From positions 124,001 through 188,000 of the forward strand of contig NZ_VXKK01000018.1 of the NCBI RefSeq assembly GCF_008693105.1: a DNA stretch of 64,000 nucleotides. Direction: 5' to 3'. Below are positions 52,527 through 61,985 of the stretch, in pieces. Both the position numbers and the translations under genes were made by a program. This DNA comes from Corynebacterium flavescens (GTDB lineage: Bacteria > Actinomycetota > Actinomycetes > Mycobacteriales > Mycobacteriaceae). Numbering within the stretch: position 1 is the stretch's first letter; the number at the start of each line of letters is the position of its first letter. Below the pieces are notes generated by a model. It worked only from the letters and a program-made list of their open reading frames with translations, was not told where the DNA came from and searched no databases.

Positions 52527-53588
52527 CTAAAGCCTATTGAGGGCTTTGTTAATTCCCGCGATGAGCGTGGGCCGCGCCTGCTTGAGCGGATGGGCTATGG
52601 CGCGCAATCCCATGTAGGCAATTTGATCGGCGGCGCGGTTGAGCGGATCCCCGGCATGCCCGAGCACGCGGCGAATCTCTACCGAGCACGTGCCTTGTAC
52701 ATCAAACCAGGCCTGTTGGAAACGCGAGCGTGAGCCGGAGCTTAGACCACGCCAGCGCCGCCTCGAGTGAGTTGCCTTGGAATTGTGTTTGTGGGCTATT
52801 TCCTCGACTGCCTCTAGCGCGGCCACCGAATCGGATTCGATGATGGCTGAGGTGGCGCCCACCTTGAGCAGGTACTTCAAAGCCATGGTCAAGGATTCCA
52901 GCTCGAGTTCATCCGTGCCTGCGGAAGTCTCCTGGGTGCGCAGGCGGTAATCGCCGTTGGCGGCCACGAAACACATCGAACCTTTAAAGACGGTATCTGA
53001 GGAGGCGTCGGTGGCCAGGCGCACGGTCGCGCCCTGGGGCCAGGAAGATGCCTGGGAGAAATTAGGCCACCAATGCGCGCGGGGTGTCTCTACCTTGTTG
53101 ACCTCTTTCTTCTTCGGTGCCTCACCCTTCTTCTTGGCCTCGCGGGCGGTGCGGGCTGCCTCGTTGCGCCGGGCGGTGCTGGCGCTATTCGAAGCCCTGT
53201 TTTCCTCCGCGAAGCTTCCCGTCACGCTAAGCCCGCGCTTTTCCAACGCCGCGCGTAAAGCCGGCTGGCGCCGGCCGGTAACGATCCACTTCTTGCCCTT
53301 GAGGCCGGCGGTGGCGCGGTCGTACTCTCTAAGGGCGACGGCGACAATATCCCCGGACTTGATCGTTCCTTTGCGCACGAAGCGCGTCGATTTAGTGGAG
53401 ACGGAGATGACCCAGCCCTCCACCTTGCCGCTGGGGGCGCAGTCCCAGCGCTCGTCCCACAAGGCAACGGCCACGTGGACTGGGGAATCGATCATGGCCT
53501 GGGTGATCTTGCGCGTGCCGTAGGTGCGCGATTGCGTGCCCGTTAAGGCAGAAAGGTCGAGTGGTTCCATCGCTTTCAAGTAAACCAT
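52527..53588 (-). CDS. RNase H-like protein with unknown N-terminal domain
   Basis: The C-terminal about 140 residues look like RNase HI: Asp in RLATDASSD, Glu in ELELESLTMAL, Asp in IIESDSVAAL and Asp in NRAADQIAYMG, with HAGDP as the His loop. The N-terminal about 150 residues are unrelated to RNase HI, and a Lys/Glu/Ala-rich linker of about 50 residues joins the parts. It may cut RNA in RNA-DNA hybrids, but the first domain could redirect it. Start ATG 53588 or ATG 53570; the frame to 53753 overlaps the TetR gene and is rejected. Confidence 0.75.
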   Translation of the reverse strand: MVYLKAMEPLDLSALTGTQSRTYGTRKITQAMIDSPVHVAVALWDERWDCAPSGKVEGWVISVSTKSTRFVRKGTIKSGDIVAVALREYDRATAGLKGKKWIVTGRRQPALRAALEKRGLSVTGSFAEENRASNSASTARRNEAARTAREAKKKGEAPKKKEVNKVETPRAHWWPNFSQASSWPQGATVRLATDASSDTVFKGSMCFVAANGDYRLRTQETSAGTDELELESLTMALKYLLKVGATSAIIESDSVAALEAVEEIAHKHNSKATHSRRRWRGLSSGSRSRFQQAWFDVQGTCSVEIRRVLGHAGDPLNRAADQIAYMGLRAIAHPLKQARPTLIAGINKALNRL

Positions 53589-53662
53589 TCTCGGTGCTCG
53601 TGGGTTAAACCTTTCGTAGGTGGGTCCCCGTTGGGCCGCAGCCTGGGGTGGGGCGGTGGGGA

Positions 53663-54229
53663 CTATGTCTCGATGCCGAGCTGTCTGAGAGCGAAGCGCC
53701 CGTACATGTCTCCCAGTTCCTCTGGGGAGTAGGCGCCGTCCGGGCTGTACCACTGGGCAACGCCGATACCCATATCGATGAGTGCCCAGCAGGCAATCTT
53801 CAGGTCCTCGGCGCTGAAGTCCCCCGAGTCAACCACACGAATCCACCTGGCAACGTAGTCCTTGCGCAGCTGTACTACTACAGCGCGGGAGGGATCTTCG
53901 AGGTTGTGGAGCTCGGCATTGACTACTCGCACGCGTTTGGCATGCGTGGCGTGGAATATGACGTGGGTGCGCATGATGGAAAAAAGCTTCTCCTCCGGTG
54001 TGGATGGGTGGGCTAATGCCGCCGCGTTGGCGCGCAGCAGCTCTTCCATGGTGCTTATGGTTACTGCGGCCAGAAGCTCCTGCTTGGAGCGGAAGTGGTT
54101 GTAAAGGCTGGAGGCGCGCATTCCTACGGCGGCGGCGATGTCTCCCATGCCGGTGCCATGGTAGCCGCGGCTATCGAAGAGGTCTAAGGCGGCGGCGGCA
54201 ATTTGCTGGCGGCGTTGTTCATTGGCCAT
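53663..54229 (-). CDS. TetR-family regulator of the fatty-acid block
   Basis: A 188-residue TetR regulator with HTH residues about 10-55 (ALDLFDSRGYHGTGMGDIAAAVGM then SSLYNHFRSK). The C-terminal domain resembles acyl-CoA-binding members such as FadR/KstR2, though this is not conclusive. Divergent from the acyl-CoA dehydrogenase across 83 bp that hold a 20-bp operator-like motif also found at two other promoters in the block. Confidence 0.9.
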   Translation of the reverse strand: MANEQRRQQIAAAALDLFDSRGYHGTGMGDIAAAVGMRASSLYNHFRSKQELLAAVTISTMEELLRANAAALAHPSTPEEKLFSIMRTHVIFHATHAKRVRVVNAELHNLEDPSRAVVVQLRKDYVARWIRVVDSGDFSAEDLKIACWALIDMGIGVAQWYSPDGAYSPEELGDMYGRFALRQLGIET

Positions 54230-54282
54230 GGCTGGGTATTCTCCCTCTTGACAGGTGATGAGGTCTGCATCACAATCATAGG

Positions 54283-54302
54283 CTAATGATGATTCGTATT
54301 AG
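54283..54302. promoter_or_regulatory. operator-like motif 1 (tetR/acyl-CoA dehydrogenase)
   Basis: CTAATGATGATTCGTATTAG, with 5-bp inverted arms CTAAT/ATTAG. It overlaps the Shine-Dalgarno region of the acyl-CoA dehydrogenase gene. Close copies occur at 58951-58970 and 59188-59207. Confidence 0.65.
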
Positions 54303-54312
54303 GAGGAGAAAA

Positions 54313-55488
54313 GTGTCCCATAATCACCTTGTAGCCACGACCGATCTGCTTGGCGTATTCGATGATATATCAGGAGAAGATGCCGAGGTCTGGCAGGATG
54401 CTAGGACTTTTGGCAGCGAGTGTCTGCCGCTTATTAATGACTACTGGGAGCGGGGCGAATACCCGCTCGCCCTCGTGCGTAGGCTGGGAGAACTTGATCT
54501 GCTCAGCGATGGCTTGGCAGTGCCCGGGCACCGCCACATGTCCATCTTGGCCGCCGGATTGACTCTCATGGAGGTCTCGCGCGCCGATGCGTCTATGGGA
54601 ACCGTCATTGCGGTGCAGGCCGGCCTGGCCATGCGTTCCATCGATCTTCTCGGATCGCAGGAGCAGCGCGAGCGTTGGCTGCCGGGTATGGCGGAGGGAA
54701 AGCTGCTCGGAGCATTCGGCCTCACCGAGCCCGACCACGGCTCGGATTCCATTGCCCTCGAGACTACCGCCGTGCGCGCAGATGGTGGCTGGGTCCTCAA
54801 CGGCAACAAGCGGTGGATAGGAAATGGCTCGGTGGGTGATGTCACCGTCATTTGGGCACGCACCGAGCAAGGGGACGTTTCCGGATTCCTCGTTCCCCAA
54901 GGAAGCCCCGGCTACCACGCCACCACTCAGACGGGGAAGCTTTCGCTGCGCGCCATCAAGCAGGCAGAGATTCACCTGGAAGACTGCTTTGTGCCGGATT
55001 CAGCCCAACTGCCGCAGGCACGCAGCTTCAAAGACACCGCCCGCGTGCTCACCTCCACCCGCACCGGCGTGGCGTGGATGGCCTTGGGCTGCGCCATTGC
55101 CTGCTACGAGAGCGCTCGTATTCACGTGCTGGAGCGCCAGCAATTCGGGCGCCCGTTGGCGCAATCCCAGATCATTCAGCAGCGCCTTGCCAATATGGTT
55201 ATTGATCTCGGCCAGATGGCGCTGACCTGTAGGGAAGTGGCTCGGCGCGAGAGTCTAGGTACCTTGCGTCCCGAGCAGGCTTCCGTGGCTAAGGTGCACA
55301 ATACGCGTGCCGCGCGGCGCATTGCCGCCGATGCGCGCGACATGCTTGGGGGAGTGGGAATCCTCTTGGAAAACAATGTGGCGCGGCACTTTGCCGATCT
55401 GGAGGCGCTGCATACCTACGAGGGAACGGATACCATTCAGTCCCTCATCATTGGCAAGAAGATCACGGGTTTCTCCTCCTATAAGTAG
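54313..55488 (+). CDS. acyl-CoA dehydrogenase
   Basis: FAD enzyme introducing a trans-2,3 double bond into acyl-CoA. Conserved LLGAFGLTEPDHGSD near residue 130, the FAD/substrate segment RWIGNGSVGDV near 168, RQQFGRPLAQSQIIQ near 275 and the C-terminal TYEGTDTIQSLIIG with the catalytic Glu position. It resembles glutaryl-CoA/short-chain types in the end motif. GTG 54313 has AGGAGGAG 4-12 bp upstream. Probably works with the HAD/hydratase and thiolase encoded next to it. Confidence 0.9.
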   Translation: MSHNHLVATTDLLGVFDDISGEDAEVWQDARTFGSECLPLINDYWERGEYPLALVRRLGELDLLSDGLAVPGHRHMSILAAGLTLMEVSRADASMGTVIAVQAGLAMRSIDLLGSQEQRERWLPGMAEGKLLGAFGLTEPDHGSDSIALETTAVRADGGWVLNGNKRWIGNGSVGDVTVIWARTEQGDVSGFLVPQGSPGYHATTQTGKLSLRAIKQAEIHLEDCFVPDSAQLPQARSFKDTARVLTSTRTGVAWMALGCAIACYESARIHVLERQQFGRPLAQSQIIQQRLANMVIDLGQMALTCREVARRESLGTLRPEQASVAKVHNTRAARRIAADARDMLGGVGILLENNVARHFADLEALHTYEGTDTIQSLIIGKKITGFSSYK

Positions 55489-55499
55489 GAGAAACCCGT
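55465..55499. terminator. stem-loop overlapping the acyl-CoA dehydrogenase stop
   Basis: ACGGGTTTCTCCT (55465-55477) pairs perfectly with AGGAGAAACCCGT (55487-55499). It lies between convergent genes, and the stop codon is at the edge of the right arm. Confidence 0.7.
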
Positions 55500-55533
55500 C
55501 GGGGAAGGAAGGTGCGGGGTCGCTGCTCGAGCG

Positions 55534-57774
55534 CTAGTTGTGCAGCGGCTTGCGGGTGCGCGCCATGTGCAGGGCCCGCTCCACATTGGCTGGCATGAGC
55601 AGGAGTGGGACATCGAAGGCCACCTCCCGCTCGGCGAATTGCCTGAAGGTCAGCTCGCCTGTGCCGGTGTACATACGCGCAAGCTGGGCGGCGATGGCGT
55701 GGTCATTGGCGGTTGTATTCTCCAGGGGCCACTCGCGGTCGAGTGCCGGGCCAGAATAAAGCGGCAGGAACTCATCGGCAGGAGGGGTGTAGTCGGCGGC
55801 CAAGGCTGCGGCCTCCTCGAGGGCACGGGCAAGAATCCGGTCGAAGGAGAGCAGCACCACGTCCGTCGGGCGCAGGAGCCCATCGCGGCGCGCGGCAAAG
55901 GCATTGGGGGCGGGACGCGTGGCGGTGATGAAGTTGAAGGCGCGTTGATGGGCATTGGATACCCCCGCTGCCCGCAGACGGCTGAGCAACGCCACTGTGC
56001 CCGTCCAACCGGGATAAAGACCCACGTTGAGCTCGGGGAAGGCCAGGCGCGCATCGGCGTGGAGGACTAGGCGGTCACAGGCCAGGGCCATTTCGAAGCC
56101 GCCGCCGAGGGCGACCCCGCGCACCGCCCCGATCACGGGGATGGGGCAGTACTTGAGCCCTAGTAGCGCCTGGGATCCGGCGTTGAGGACCGCGGATATC
56201 TCGGTGGCAGACGCGGATTCGGCGGCCGCGGCAAGGGAGGGAAGATCCGCCCCGGCACTAAAGACAGGCTTGTCGTTGCCAATGACAAGGGCTGCAATGG
56301 CGTGGGGTTCTATCGCGTCGAGGGTGGAGTGGATAAGCGCGATGGCCTCATTGGAAAGCGAGTTAAGCGGGGTATGGAAATCAAGGATGGCCACGTTGTT
56401 GTCCAGCAGGTGCAGCGCCCCGGCCGGGCTAGTCAGCAGGGTGTGCGCTTTCTCGCGCACGGTGGCAAGGGTGACCACGCCGGCGGATACTTCTGGTGTT
56501 AGCGGCTCGCCGCTAGAGCTAAGAACCTTGCCCTCGGGGTAGAAGCCGCCCGCGGCTGCAGCATCCACAAGTAGCTGGGGAGGAGTGTCATAGGCTGTAA
56601 TGAGCCAGTCCAGGCCGATCTCATCTGCGAGCTCGAAGATGCCTTTCTTCCAGCCGAAGCCGAGGCGAAACCCCTCATCAATAAGGCCCACGTGCTCGGC
56701 TATTTCGGGGGCGACTTCGCAACAATAGGAAAGGGTGTTGAGGAAGAGCGCGCGTGCAAAGCGGCCGCCGGGGGAATCTGTCGACATGACCTCGCGGGGA
56801 TCCTTGAGCCCGATGACTGGGTCCTCGGGGCTTTTGCGAGCCACGTAATTAAAGTCGGCACCGATGACTTCATCGCGCCCGCGATAAAAGCCCTCGGAGA
56901 CTTTTCCTCCTGAGCCTGCGCTGCGCCCGGTATGGCCGCGCTTGACTAGCTCCGCGATGAATTCGTCGGTGCCCAGCGGGACGCTAAACATACGGTCGCC
57001 TGGGTCCAGGGCATTCTCAAGCGAATTCCAGATCGGGGCGACGAGCTGCAGGCCGATGTAGTCGAGCAGACCAAAGATGCCGGTGCGGGGGATGCCGAAG
57101 GCGCGGCCGAAAGCGGCGTCGGCAAGCGCATAATCAATGTCAAACTCGCGGGCGCGAAAAACTCCGCAGGCCAGCCAATAGCAACCCACGCGGTTGGCAA
57201 TAAACCCCGGGGTATCGCGGCAGGGGAGAGCAGTCTTGCCAAGGTCTACCTCGATGATTCGGCGCAGCGTGTCGGCCGTAGTTGAAGTCTCGTCCGTACT
57301 GCTATTGACCACCAGCTCCACCAGCGGCATGACCTTAGGGGGATTGAAGAAGTGGGTGATGGCAAAACGCTCGCGCCGGGTGGGGGCTACCCCTTCTACC
57401 AGCGCGGAAAGCGGCAGTGTCGAGGTATTGGAGCTCACAATCGCGGTGGGCGAAAGGTGTGCTTCGATGGCGGTGTAGAGGGAGTGCTTCGCGCTGAGAT
57501 CCTCAAAAATAGCCTCGATGATCCAATCGCAATCCTCCAACAGCGCATAATCTGAACCGGTGCTTATCCGTGCGGCATCCTCCTCGAGGTAGAAACCTCC
57601 TCGCTTGAGTTGCGTTTCTACCCCGCGCGCAGCGGCGTCGGCGTCCTGATCGAGCAGGACTACCTCCATCCCTGCCGAGGCGCAGAGCGCGGCGATGCCT
57701 GTGCCCATGGAACCCGCGCCGATGACGGCGACTTTCGGCTGCGGAGCCGAACCATTCTGCAAGTTTGTGTTCAT
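55534..57774 (-). CDS. 3-hydroxyacyl-CoA dehydrogenase / enoyl-CoA hydratase fusion
   Basis: Bifunctional beta-oxidation protein, 746 residues, with dehydrogenase first and hydratase last (the FadN order, reverse of E. coli FadB). NAD site VAVIGAGSMGTGIA near residue 16, dehydrogenase His in AITHFFNPPKVMPL near 140, second dehydrogenase domain to about 400; hydratase part from about 480 with FSAGADLPSLA and GVALGGGFEMALACDR. ATG 57774 lies 3 bp after the thiolase stop, so the genes form an operon. The substrate chain length is unknown. Confidence 0.92.
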   Translation of the reverse strand: MNTNLQNGSAPQPKVAVIGAGSMGTGIAALCASAGMEVVLLDQDADAAARGVETQLKRGGFYLEEDAARISTGSDYALLEDCDWIIEAIFEDLSAKHSLYTAIEAHLSPTAIVSSNTSTLPLSALVEGVAPTRRERFAITHFFNPPKVMPLVELVVNSSTDETSTTADTLRRIIEVDLGKTALPCRDTPGFIANRVGCYWLACGVFRAREFDIDYALADAAFGRAFGIPRTGIFGLLDYIGLQLVAPIWNSLENALDPGDRMFSVPLGTDEFIAELVKRGHTGRSAGSGGKVSEGFYRGRDEVIGADFNYVARKSPEDPVIGLKDPREVMSTDSPGGRFARALFLNTLSYCCEVAPEIAEHVGLIDEGFRLGFGWKKGIFELADEIGLDWLITAYDTPPQLLVDAAAAGGFYPEGKVLSSSGEPLTPEVSAGVVTLATVREKAHTLLTSPAGALHLLDNNVAILDFHTPLNSLSNEAIALIHSTLDAIEPHAIAALVIGNDKPVFSAGADLPSLAAAAESASATEISAVLNAGSQALLGLKYCPIPVIGAVRGVALGGGFEMALACDRLVLHADARLAFPELNVGLYPGWTGTVALLSRLRAAGVSNAHQRAFNFITATRPAPNAFAARRDGLLRPTDVVLLSFDRILARALEEAAALAADYTPPADEFLPLYSGPALDREWPLENTTANDHAIAAQLARMYTGTGELTFRQFAEREVAFDVPLLLMPANVERALHMARTRKPLHN

Positions 57775-57777
57775 GAT

Positions 57778-58935
57778 CTATGCCTCCTCGTTTTCGATGA
57801 TGACGGCGATGCCTTGGCCGCCGCCGATGCACATGGTGATGAGCCCGTAGCGCAGGCCGTGGCGGCGCAGCGCGTAGAGCATGCGCACCGCCAAGATGGC
57901 GCCGGTGGCCCCGATGGGGTGGCCGTGCGCGATGGCGCCGCCGTAGATATTGGTCTTGTCCGGATCGAAGTTCAGGCCGCGCGAGACCGCAATGGCCTGG
58001 GCTGCGAAGGCCTCGTTGGATTCGATGAGGCCGATATCATCGAGGCTCAATCCGGCCTTATTTAGCGCCTTGGGCACCGCGGCTAGGGGTCCGAGGCCCA
58101 TGCGGGAGGGATCAACTCCGCCAATTCCCCAGCTGACGAGCCTGCCCAGGGATTCCAAGCCACGTTCGTAGACCTCCGTGTCGGTGGCGAGCACCACCGC
58201 GGCGGCGCCGTCATTGAGTCCGGAGGAGTTGCCGGCGGTGACGGTGCCCTCAGTGGTGAAGGCTGGGCGCAGGCTGGCGAGCTTGGCAAGGTCTGTCTCC
58301 CGCACCGCCTCGTCGTGGTGCAGTTCTGCCACGCTGAGAATTTCTTCTGTCTCGGCTCCTGACTCTTGGGCCTTTTTGGCCCGCTGCTGGGACTGCGCGG
58401 CGAACTCGTCTTGCTCGCGCCGGCTAATGGCGCTGTCGGCAGCGACGTTCTCTGCAGTTACCCCCATGTGCCCAGTGCCGAAGGGGCACGTCAACGCGCC
58501 GGTGAGCCAGTCATAGGCCACCCCGTCACCCAGGCGTTTTCCTTGGCGCATGCTGGCGATGGAAAAGGGTGCGTTAGACATTGACTCCACGCCGCCTGCT
58601 AGCGCGAGTGTGCCGTCGCCGAAGTTTAAGGATTGCGCGGCGGAGACGATTGCTTGCAGGCCGGAACCGCACAGGCGGTTGACTCCCAACGCAGTGGAGC
58701 TATCGGGCAGGCCAGCGCCGAGCGCGATAGTGCGGGAAATGTAGAGATCTTGGGGCGTTGTGGGCAGGACGTTGGCAATGACGGCAGTTTCAATCTCGGC
58801 GGGCTCCAGATGTGAGCGAGAGATGGCCTCGGCTGCGGCGGCGATTCCCATCTCCTGCAGGCTCATGCGAGAAAGCGAACCGCCGAATTTTCCAATGGGC
58901 AGCCGCGCCGCTCCTACGAAGTGAATGTCTTGCAT
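57778..58935 (-). CDS. fadA: acetyl-CoA acyltransferase (thiolase)
   Basis: Thiolase ending each beta-oxidation round. The acyl-accepting Cys is in NRLCGSGLQA near residue 88, with NIYGGAIAHGHPIGATGA near 340 and the second Cys in MCIGGGQG near 375. Length 385 is normal. ATG 58935 has GGAGGG 9 bp upstream, with operator motif 2 just beyond it. Confidence 0.93.
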   Translation of the reverse strand: MQDIHFVGAARLPIGKFGGSLSRMSLQEMGIAAAAEAISRSHLEPAEIETAVIANVLPTTPQDLYISRTIALGAGLPDSSTALGVNRLCGSGLQAIVSAAQSLNFGDGTLALAGGVESMSNAPFSIASMRQGKRLGDGVAYDWLTGALTCPFGTGHMGVTAENVAADSAISRREQDEFAAQSQQRAKKAQESGAETEEILSVAELHHDEAVRETDLAKLASLRPAFTTEGTVTAGNSSGLNDGAAAVVLATDTEVYERGLESLGRLVSWGIGGVDPSRMGLGPLAAVPKALNKAGLSLDDIGLIESNEAFAAQAIAVSRGLNFDPDKTNIYGGAIAHGHPIGATGAILAVRMLYALRRHGLRYGLITMCIGGGQGIAVIIENEEA

Positions 58936-58950
58936 CGTCCCTGGCCCTCC

Positions 58951-58970
58951 AATATACGAATCATCATTAG
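58951..58970. promoter_or_regulatory. operator-like motif 2 (thiolase operon)
   Basis: ATACGAATCATCATTAG (58954-58970) is the exact reverse complement of 17 bases of motif 1. It ends 35 bp upstream of the thiolase start. Confidence 0.65.
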
Positions 58971-59148
58971 TTAAAAATGAATCCTACGTCACATTCATGG
59001 GGGGTGCAATGGCGCTCCTTCTTGGTAGATGTCAGCGGTGGTGGGTTGCGGGTTGGTCCTGTGGCGCTACCTCTGTGCAGTGCGGGCGGGGTCATATTTT
59101 AGGCCATCTTCTATCCCCGCGATACATGTTGACCTGCGGTATTAAAAT

Positions 59149-59162
59149 CTATCGGTCGATAG
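59149..59162. promoter_or_regulatory. interrupted palindrome upstream of the NRAMP-like gene
   Basis: CTATCG and CGATAG separated by GT. It could be the site of the nearby GntR regulator or of a second TetR-type protein; unproven. Confidence 0.35.
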
Positions 59163-59187
59163 GCCTTCCGTTATTGTTGAACAACCC

Positions 59188-59207
59188 CATATGATGATCC
59201 GCATTAG
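59188..59207. promoter_or_regulatory. operator-like motif 3 (NRAMP-like/DUF1445 operon)
   Basis: CATATGATGATCCGCATTAG matches motif 1 at 16 of 20 positions and lies 33 bp before the NRAMP-like start. Confidence 0.55.
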
Positions 59208-59240
59208 AAAAGTGCGACCCACATCACCTGAGAGGTTCCC

Positions 59241-60476
59241 ATGAGCGCTGAAACATCTAAAACGTCTAATGAAAGTCCAGTGGAGGTGAAAGCTCCACGC
59301 GGAGTTGGGGTCATGGCCGGTGCCATGTTCCTCATGGCCACATCTTCCATTGGGCCGGGCTTCTTGACTCAAACCTCGGTGTTTACCGTGCAGATGGGTG
59401 CGGCCTTCGCCTTTGCAATCTTGTTGAGCATCATCGTGGACATTTCGATTCAGCTCAACGTTTGGCGCGTGCTGTGTGTCTCGGGCATGCGCGCTAACGA
59501 GCTGGGAAACACCGTCCTGCCCGGCCTGGGTTGGTTCCTTGCCATCCTGGTATTCATCGGCGGCGTCGTCTTCAATATAGGCAACATCGCCGGCTCGGGC
59601 TTGGGCCTCAACGCCATGCTGGGCATCGATGCCCGCATAGGCTCGGTCATCGCCGCAGCAATAGCCATCTTCATATTCCTATCTAAGCGCGCTGGCGTGG
59701 CCCTCGACCGCATTGTGGCGGCACTGGGCGCCATCATGATCTTGCTCATGCTCTATGTGGCCATCGTCTCCCAACCGCCGGTGGGAGAAGCATTGAAGAA
59801 TACGATCATGCCTGAGCACATTGACTTCTTCGTTATCACCACCTTGATCGGCGGCACGGTCGGTGGCTACATCACCTTCGCTGGCGCACACCGCCTCATC
59901 GACTCCGGAATGACCGGACCCGAGCACCTCAAAGACATCACCACGACCTCGGTGACGGGAGTCATCATCACCGGCATTATGCGTGTCTTGCTCTTCTTGG
60001 CTGTGCTCGGAGTAGCCTCCACCGGCGTGGCATTGTCTAAGGACAACACCGCGGCAGATGCTTTCTTCCAGGCCGCGGGCGAGTTTGGTCTCCGTGCCTT
60101 CGGCGTGGTCCTCTTCGCCGCCGGTCTTTCCTCCGTCATCGGCGCTTCCTATACCTCCATTTCCTTCGTCACTACGCAGAAGGTCGCGCCGCGCACCCGC
60201 AGCTTCCTCACCGTCGGTTTCATCGTGGCCTGCACCATCCTCTTCATCCTGTTGAACTCCGCACCGCAAAAGCTCCTCATCTTCGCGGGTGCCTTCAACG
60301 GCATCATCTTGCCCATCGCTTTCGCCATGATCATGTGGGTTGCTTTCCGACGCCGCGATCTCCTTGGAGGCGTCAAACAACCAGCTTTCCTCTTGGTTAT
60401 CGGCCTCATCGCTTTGGTGCTCGAAATCTACATCGGTGTCAACTCCATCGCCGGCATCATGAAGCTGTGGGCCTAA
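59241..60476 (+). CDS. NRAMP-like divalent-metal/other transporter (YcsG type)
   Basis: A 411-residue membrane protein with about 11 helices, starting [18 protein letters not shown], a degenerate form of the NRAMP helix-1 motif (usually DPGN for metal binding). With the canonical DPGN absent, metal transport is doubtful. B. subtilis ycsG-ycsI has the same pairing with a DUF1445 gene. Stop overlaps the next start (TAATG). Confidence 0.85.
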   Translation: MSAETSKTSNESPVEVKAPRGVGVMAGAMFLMATSSIGPGFLTQTSVFTVQMGAAFAFAILLSIIVDISIQLNVWRVLCVSGMRANELGNTVLPGLGWFLAILVFIGGVVFNIGNIAGSGLGLNAMLGIDARIGSVIAAAIAIFIFLSKRAGVALDRIVAALGAIMILLMLYVAIVSQPPVGEALKNTIMPEHIDFFVITTLIGGTVGGYITFAGAHRLIDSGMTGPEHLKDITTTSVTGVIITGIMRVLLFLAVLGVASTGVALSKDNTAADAFFQAAGEFGLRAFGVVLFAAGLSSVIGASYTSISFVTTQKVAPRTRSFLTVGFIVACTILFILLNSAPQKLLIFAGAFNGIILPIAFAMIMWVAFRRRDLLGGVKQPAFLLVIGLIALVLEIYIGVNSIAGIMKLWA

Positions 60477-61264
60477 TGTCTAACAATCCCCGCACCCTCA
60501 CCCCGGCCCAGGTCCGCGAGCTGGCCCGCCACGAGGCGCTGCCAACGACCGCCGGCTATGCCGATGGATACGTCCAGGCAAACCTATTGGCCGTGCCGCA
60601 GGAGTATGCCTTTGATTTCCTGCTCTACGCCCAGCGCAATCCCAAGCCCTGTCCCATCATCGGCGTGCTCGAGGCCGGTCAGCTCAATTCGGAGCTTCTG
60701 CCCGGGGGCGACATCCGCACAGATATTCCCGGTTATCGCGTCTTCCGTGACGGGGAGCTGGTTTCTGAGCCAGCAGTGGTGAACGCGGAATGGGAAGAGG
60801 ACATGGTGGCATTCCTCATCGGATGCTCTTTTACCTTCGAATCCGCACTGCAGGACAATGGCATCTCATTGGCGCATATTGATCAGGGCCGCAACGTGCC
60901 GATGTATCGCACCTCCATCGCTACCACCCCGGCGGGAGTATTCTCCGGGCCTATGGTGGTTTCCATGCGTCCAGTTCCCGCGAATCAGGTGGCGGACGCG
61001 GTGCGTATTACCTCGCGCTATCCCTCGGTCCACGGCGCTCCGGTGCACGTGGGGGACCCCGCGCAGCTAGGCATCGCTGATTTATCCCGCCCAGACTTCG
61101 GTGACGCCGTGGACATCCCGGTGGGCCACATCCCAGTCTTTTGGGCCTGCGGGGTCACGCCCCAAGCGGCGGTGATGAACTCGCGCCCGCGCCTGGCCAT
61201 TACCCATCAGCCGGGCAAGATGCTCGTTACTGATGCCCGCGACTTGGCCTATCAGATCCCCTAG
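60476..61264 (+). CDS. DUF1445 putative hydro-lyase (YcsI family)
   Basis: A 262-residue soluble protein. Family features: [45 protein letters not shown] and a C-terminal [17 protein letters not shown]1445 proteins are annotated as putative hydro-lyases and include D-glutamate-cyclase-like members. Coupled by TAATG to the transporter gene, so the transporter may bring in its substrate. The long frame to 60335 is an overlap artefact. Confidence 0.88.
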   Translation: MSNNPRTLTPAQVRELARHEALPTTAGYADGYVQANLLAVPQEYAFDFLLYAQRNPKPCPIIGVLEAGQLNSELLPGGDIRTDIPGYRVFRDGELVSEPAVVNAEWEEDMVAFLIGCSFTFESALQDNGISLAHIDQGRNVPMYRTSIATTPAGVFSGPMVVSMRPVPANQVADAVRITSRYPSVHGAPVHVGDPAQLGIADLSRPDFGDAVDIPVGHIPVFWACGVTPQAAVMNSRPRLAITHQPGKMLVTDARDLAYQIP

Positions 61265-61313
61265 ACCGCAGCAGCGGGGGGACGGCTGACCTAGACCTAG
61301 ACGCAGCCCGAGC

Positions 61314-61928
61314 CTAGAGCACCGCGAGGATTCTGCGGCACGTCGCCAGCAGAGCCTCGCGGGCCACGGCGGCGGCCGCGTCGCGCTCACCAGCGGCGAT
61401 ATACTCGGCCAGGCGGATATTTCCGGGCACGTGCTCCACGTGTAGGGAAGGGTAGCGCGGCAGCGCGAGCAAGAAGGTCAGGCGCATGCGGGCGAGGAGG
61501 TTATCCATCTGCTCATCCAGCGTGGGCGAACCCAGCCCTGCGACAAGCCGGCGGTGGAAGTTCTGATTAATGCTGGAGATAACCTGGTGCTCCTCGGCCT
61601 CGACGTGGGCCTGCGCCGAGGAGGCCAAGTCCACTAGCTCACTAGGATTGGGGAACTCGCCCCAGAGCACTGCGGCCGGCTCTATGGCGGCGCGCGCGGT
61701 AAAGAGGTCCTTGACGAAGGCGGCATCCGGGGTGGCTATGAAGACTCCGCGGTTGGGGATCCGCGTGACAAGGCGCTCTGCGGTGAGCTCGCTAAAGGCC
61801 TCCCGCAGCGTATTGCGAGAGCAATGAAAGCGCTCGGCGGCCTTAACCTCACTGAGCTGTTGGCCCGGCGAGAAGTAGCCACCGGAGATGGCGGAGCGAA
61901 TCGAGGCGGCCACAGACTGAGAAAGCAT
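61314..61928 (-). CDS. GntR-family regulator with FCD domain
   Basis: N-terminal winged HTH (IRSAISGGYFSPGQQLSEVKAAE then SRNTLREAFSEL) and a C-terminal all-helical FCD domain (residues about 75-195) with the usual His/Asp metal-ligand pattern (NFHRRL). ATG 61928 or GTG 61934. Convergent with the DUF1445 gene and divergent from the SDR gene; it may control the transporter/DUF1445 pair. Confidence 0.88.
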   Translation of the reverse strand: MLSQSVAASIRSAISGGYFSPGQQLSEVKAAERFHCSRNTLREAFSELTAERLVTRIPNRGVFIATPDAAFVKDLFTARAAIEPAAVLWGEFPNPSELVDLASSAQAHVEAEEHQVISSINQNFHRRLVAGLGSPTLDEQMDNLLARMRLTFLLALPRYPSLHVEHVPGNIRLAEYIAAGERDAAAAVAREALLATCRRILAVL

Positions 61929-61985
61929 GCGCACGAGTCTATCCAAGCCACCGGTGCAGTTCGAACTCTTCCGTAGTATGGGCCC

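Larger units (their letters stand above)
58936..59240. promoter_or_regulatory. 305-bp divergent region, thiolase to NRAMP-like gene
   Basis: No gene is supported. It holds operator motif 2 (58951-58970), an arm-spacer palindrome CTATCG-GT-CGATAG (59149-59162) and operator motif 3 (59188-59207). The promoters for both flanking transcripts must lie here. Confidence 0.6.
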
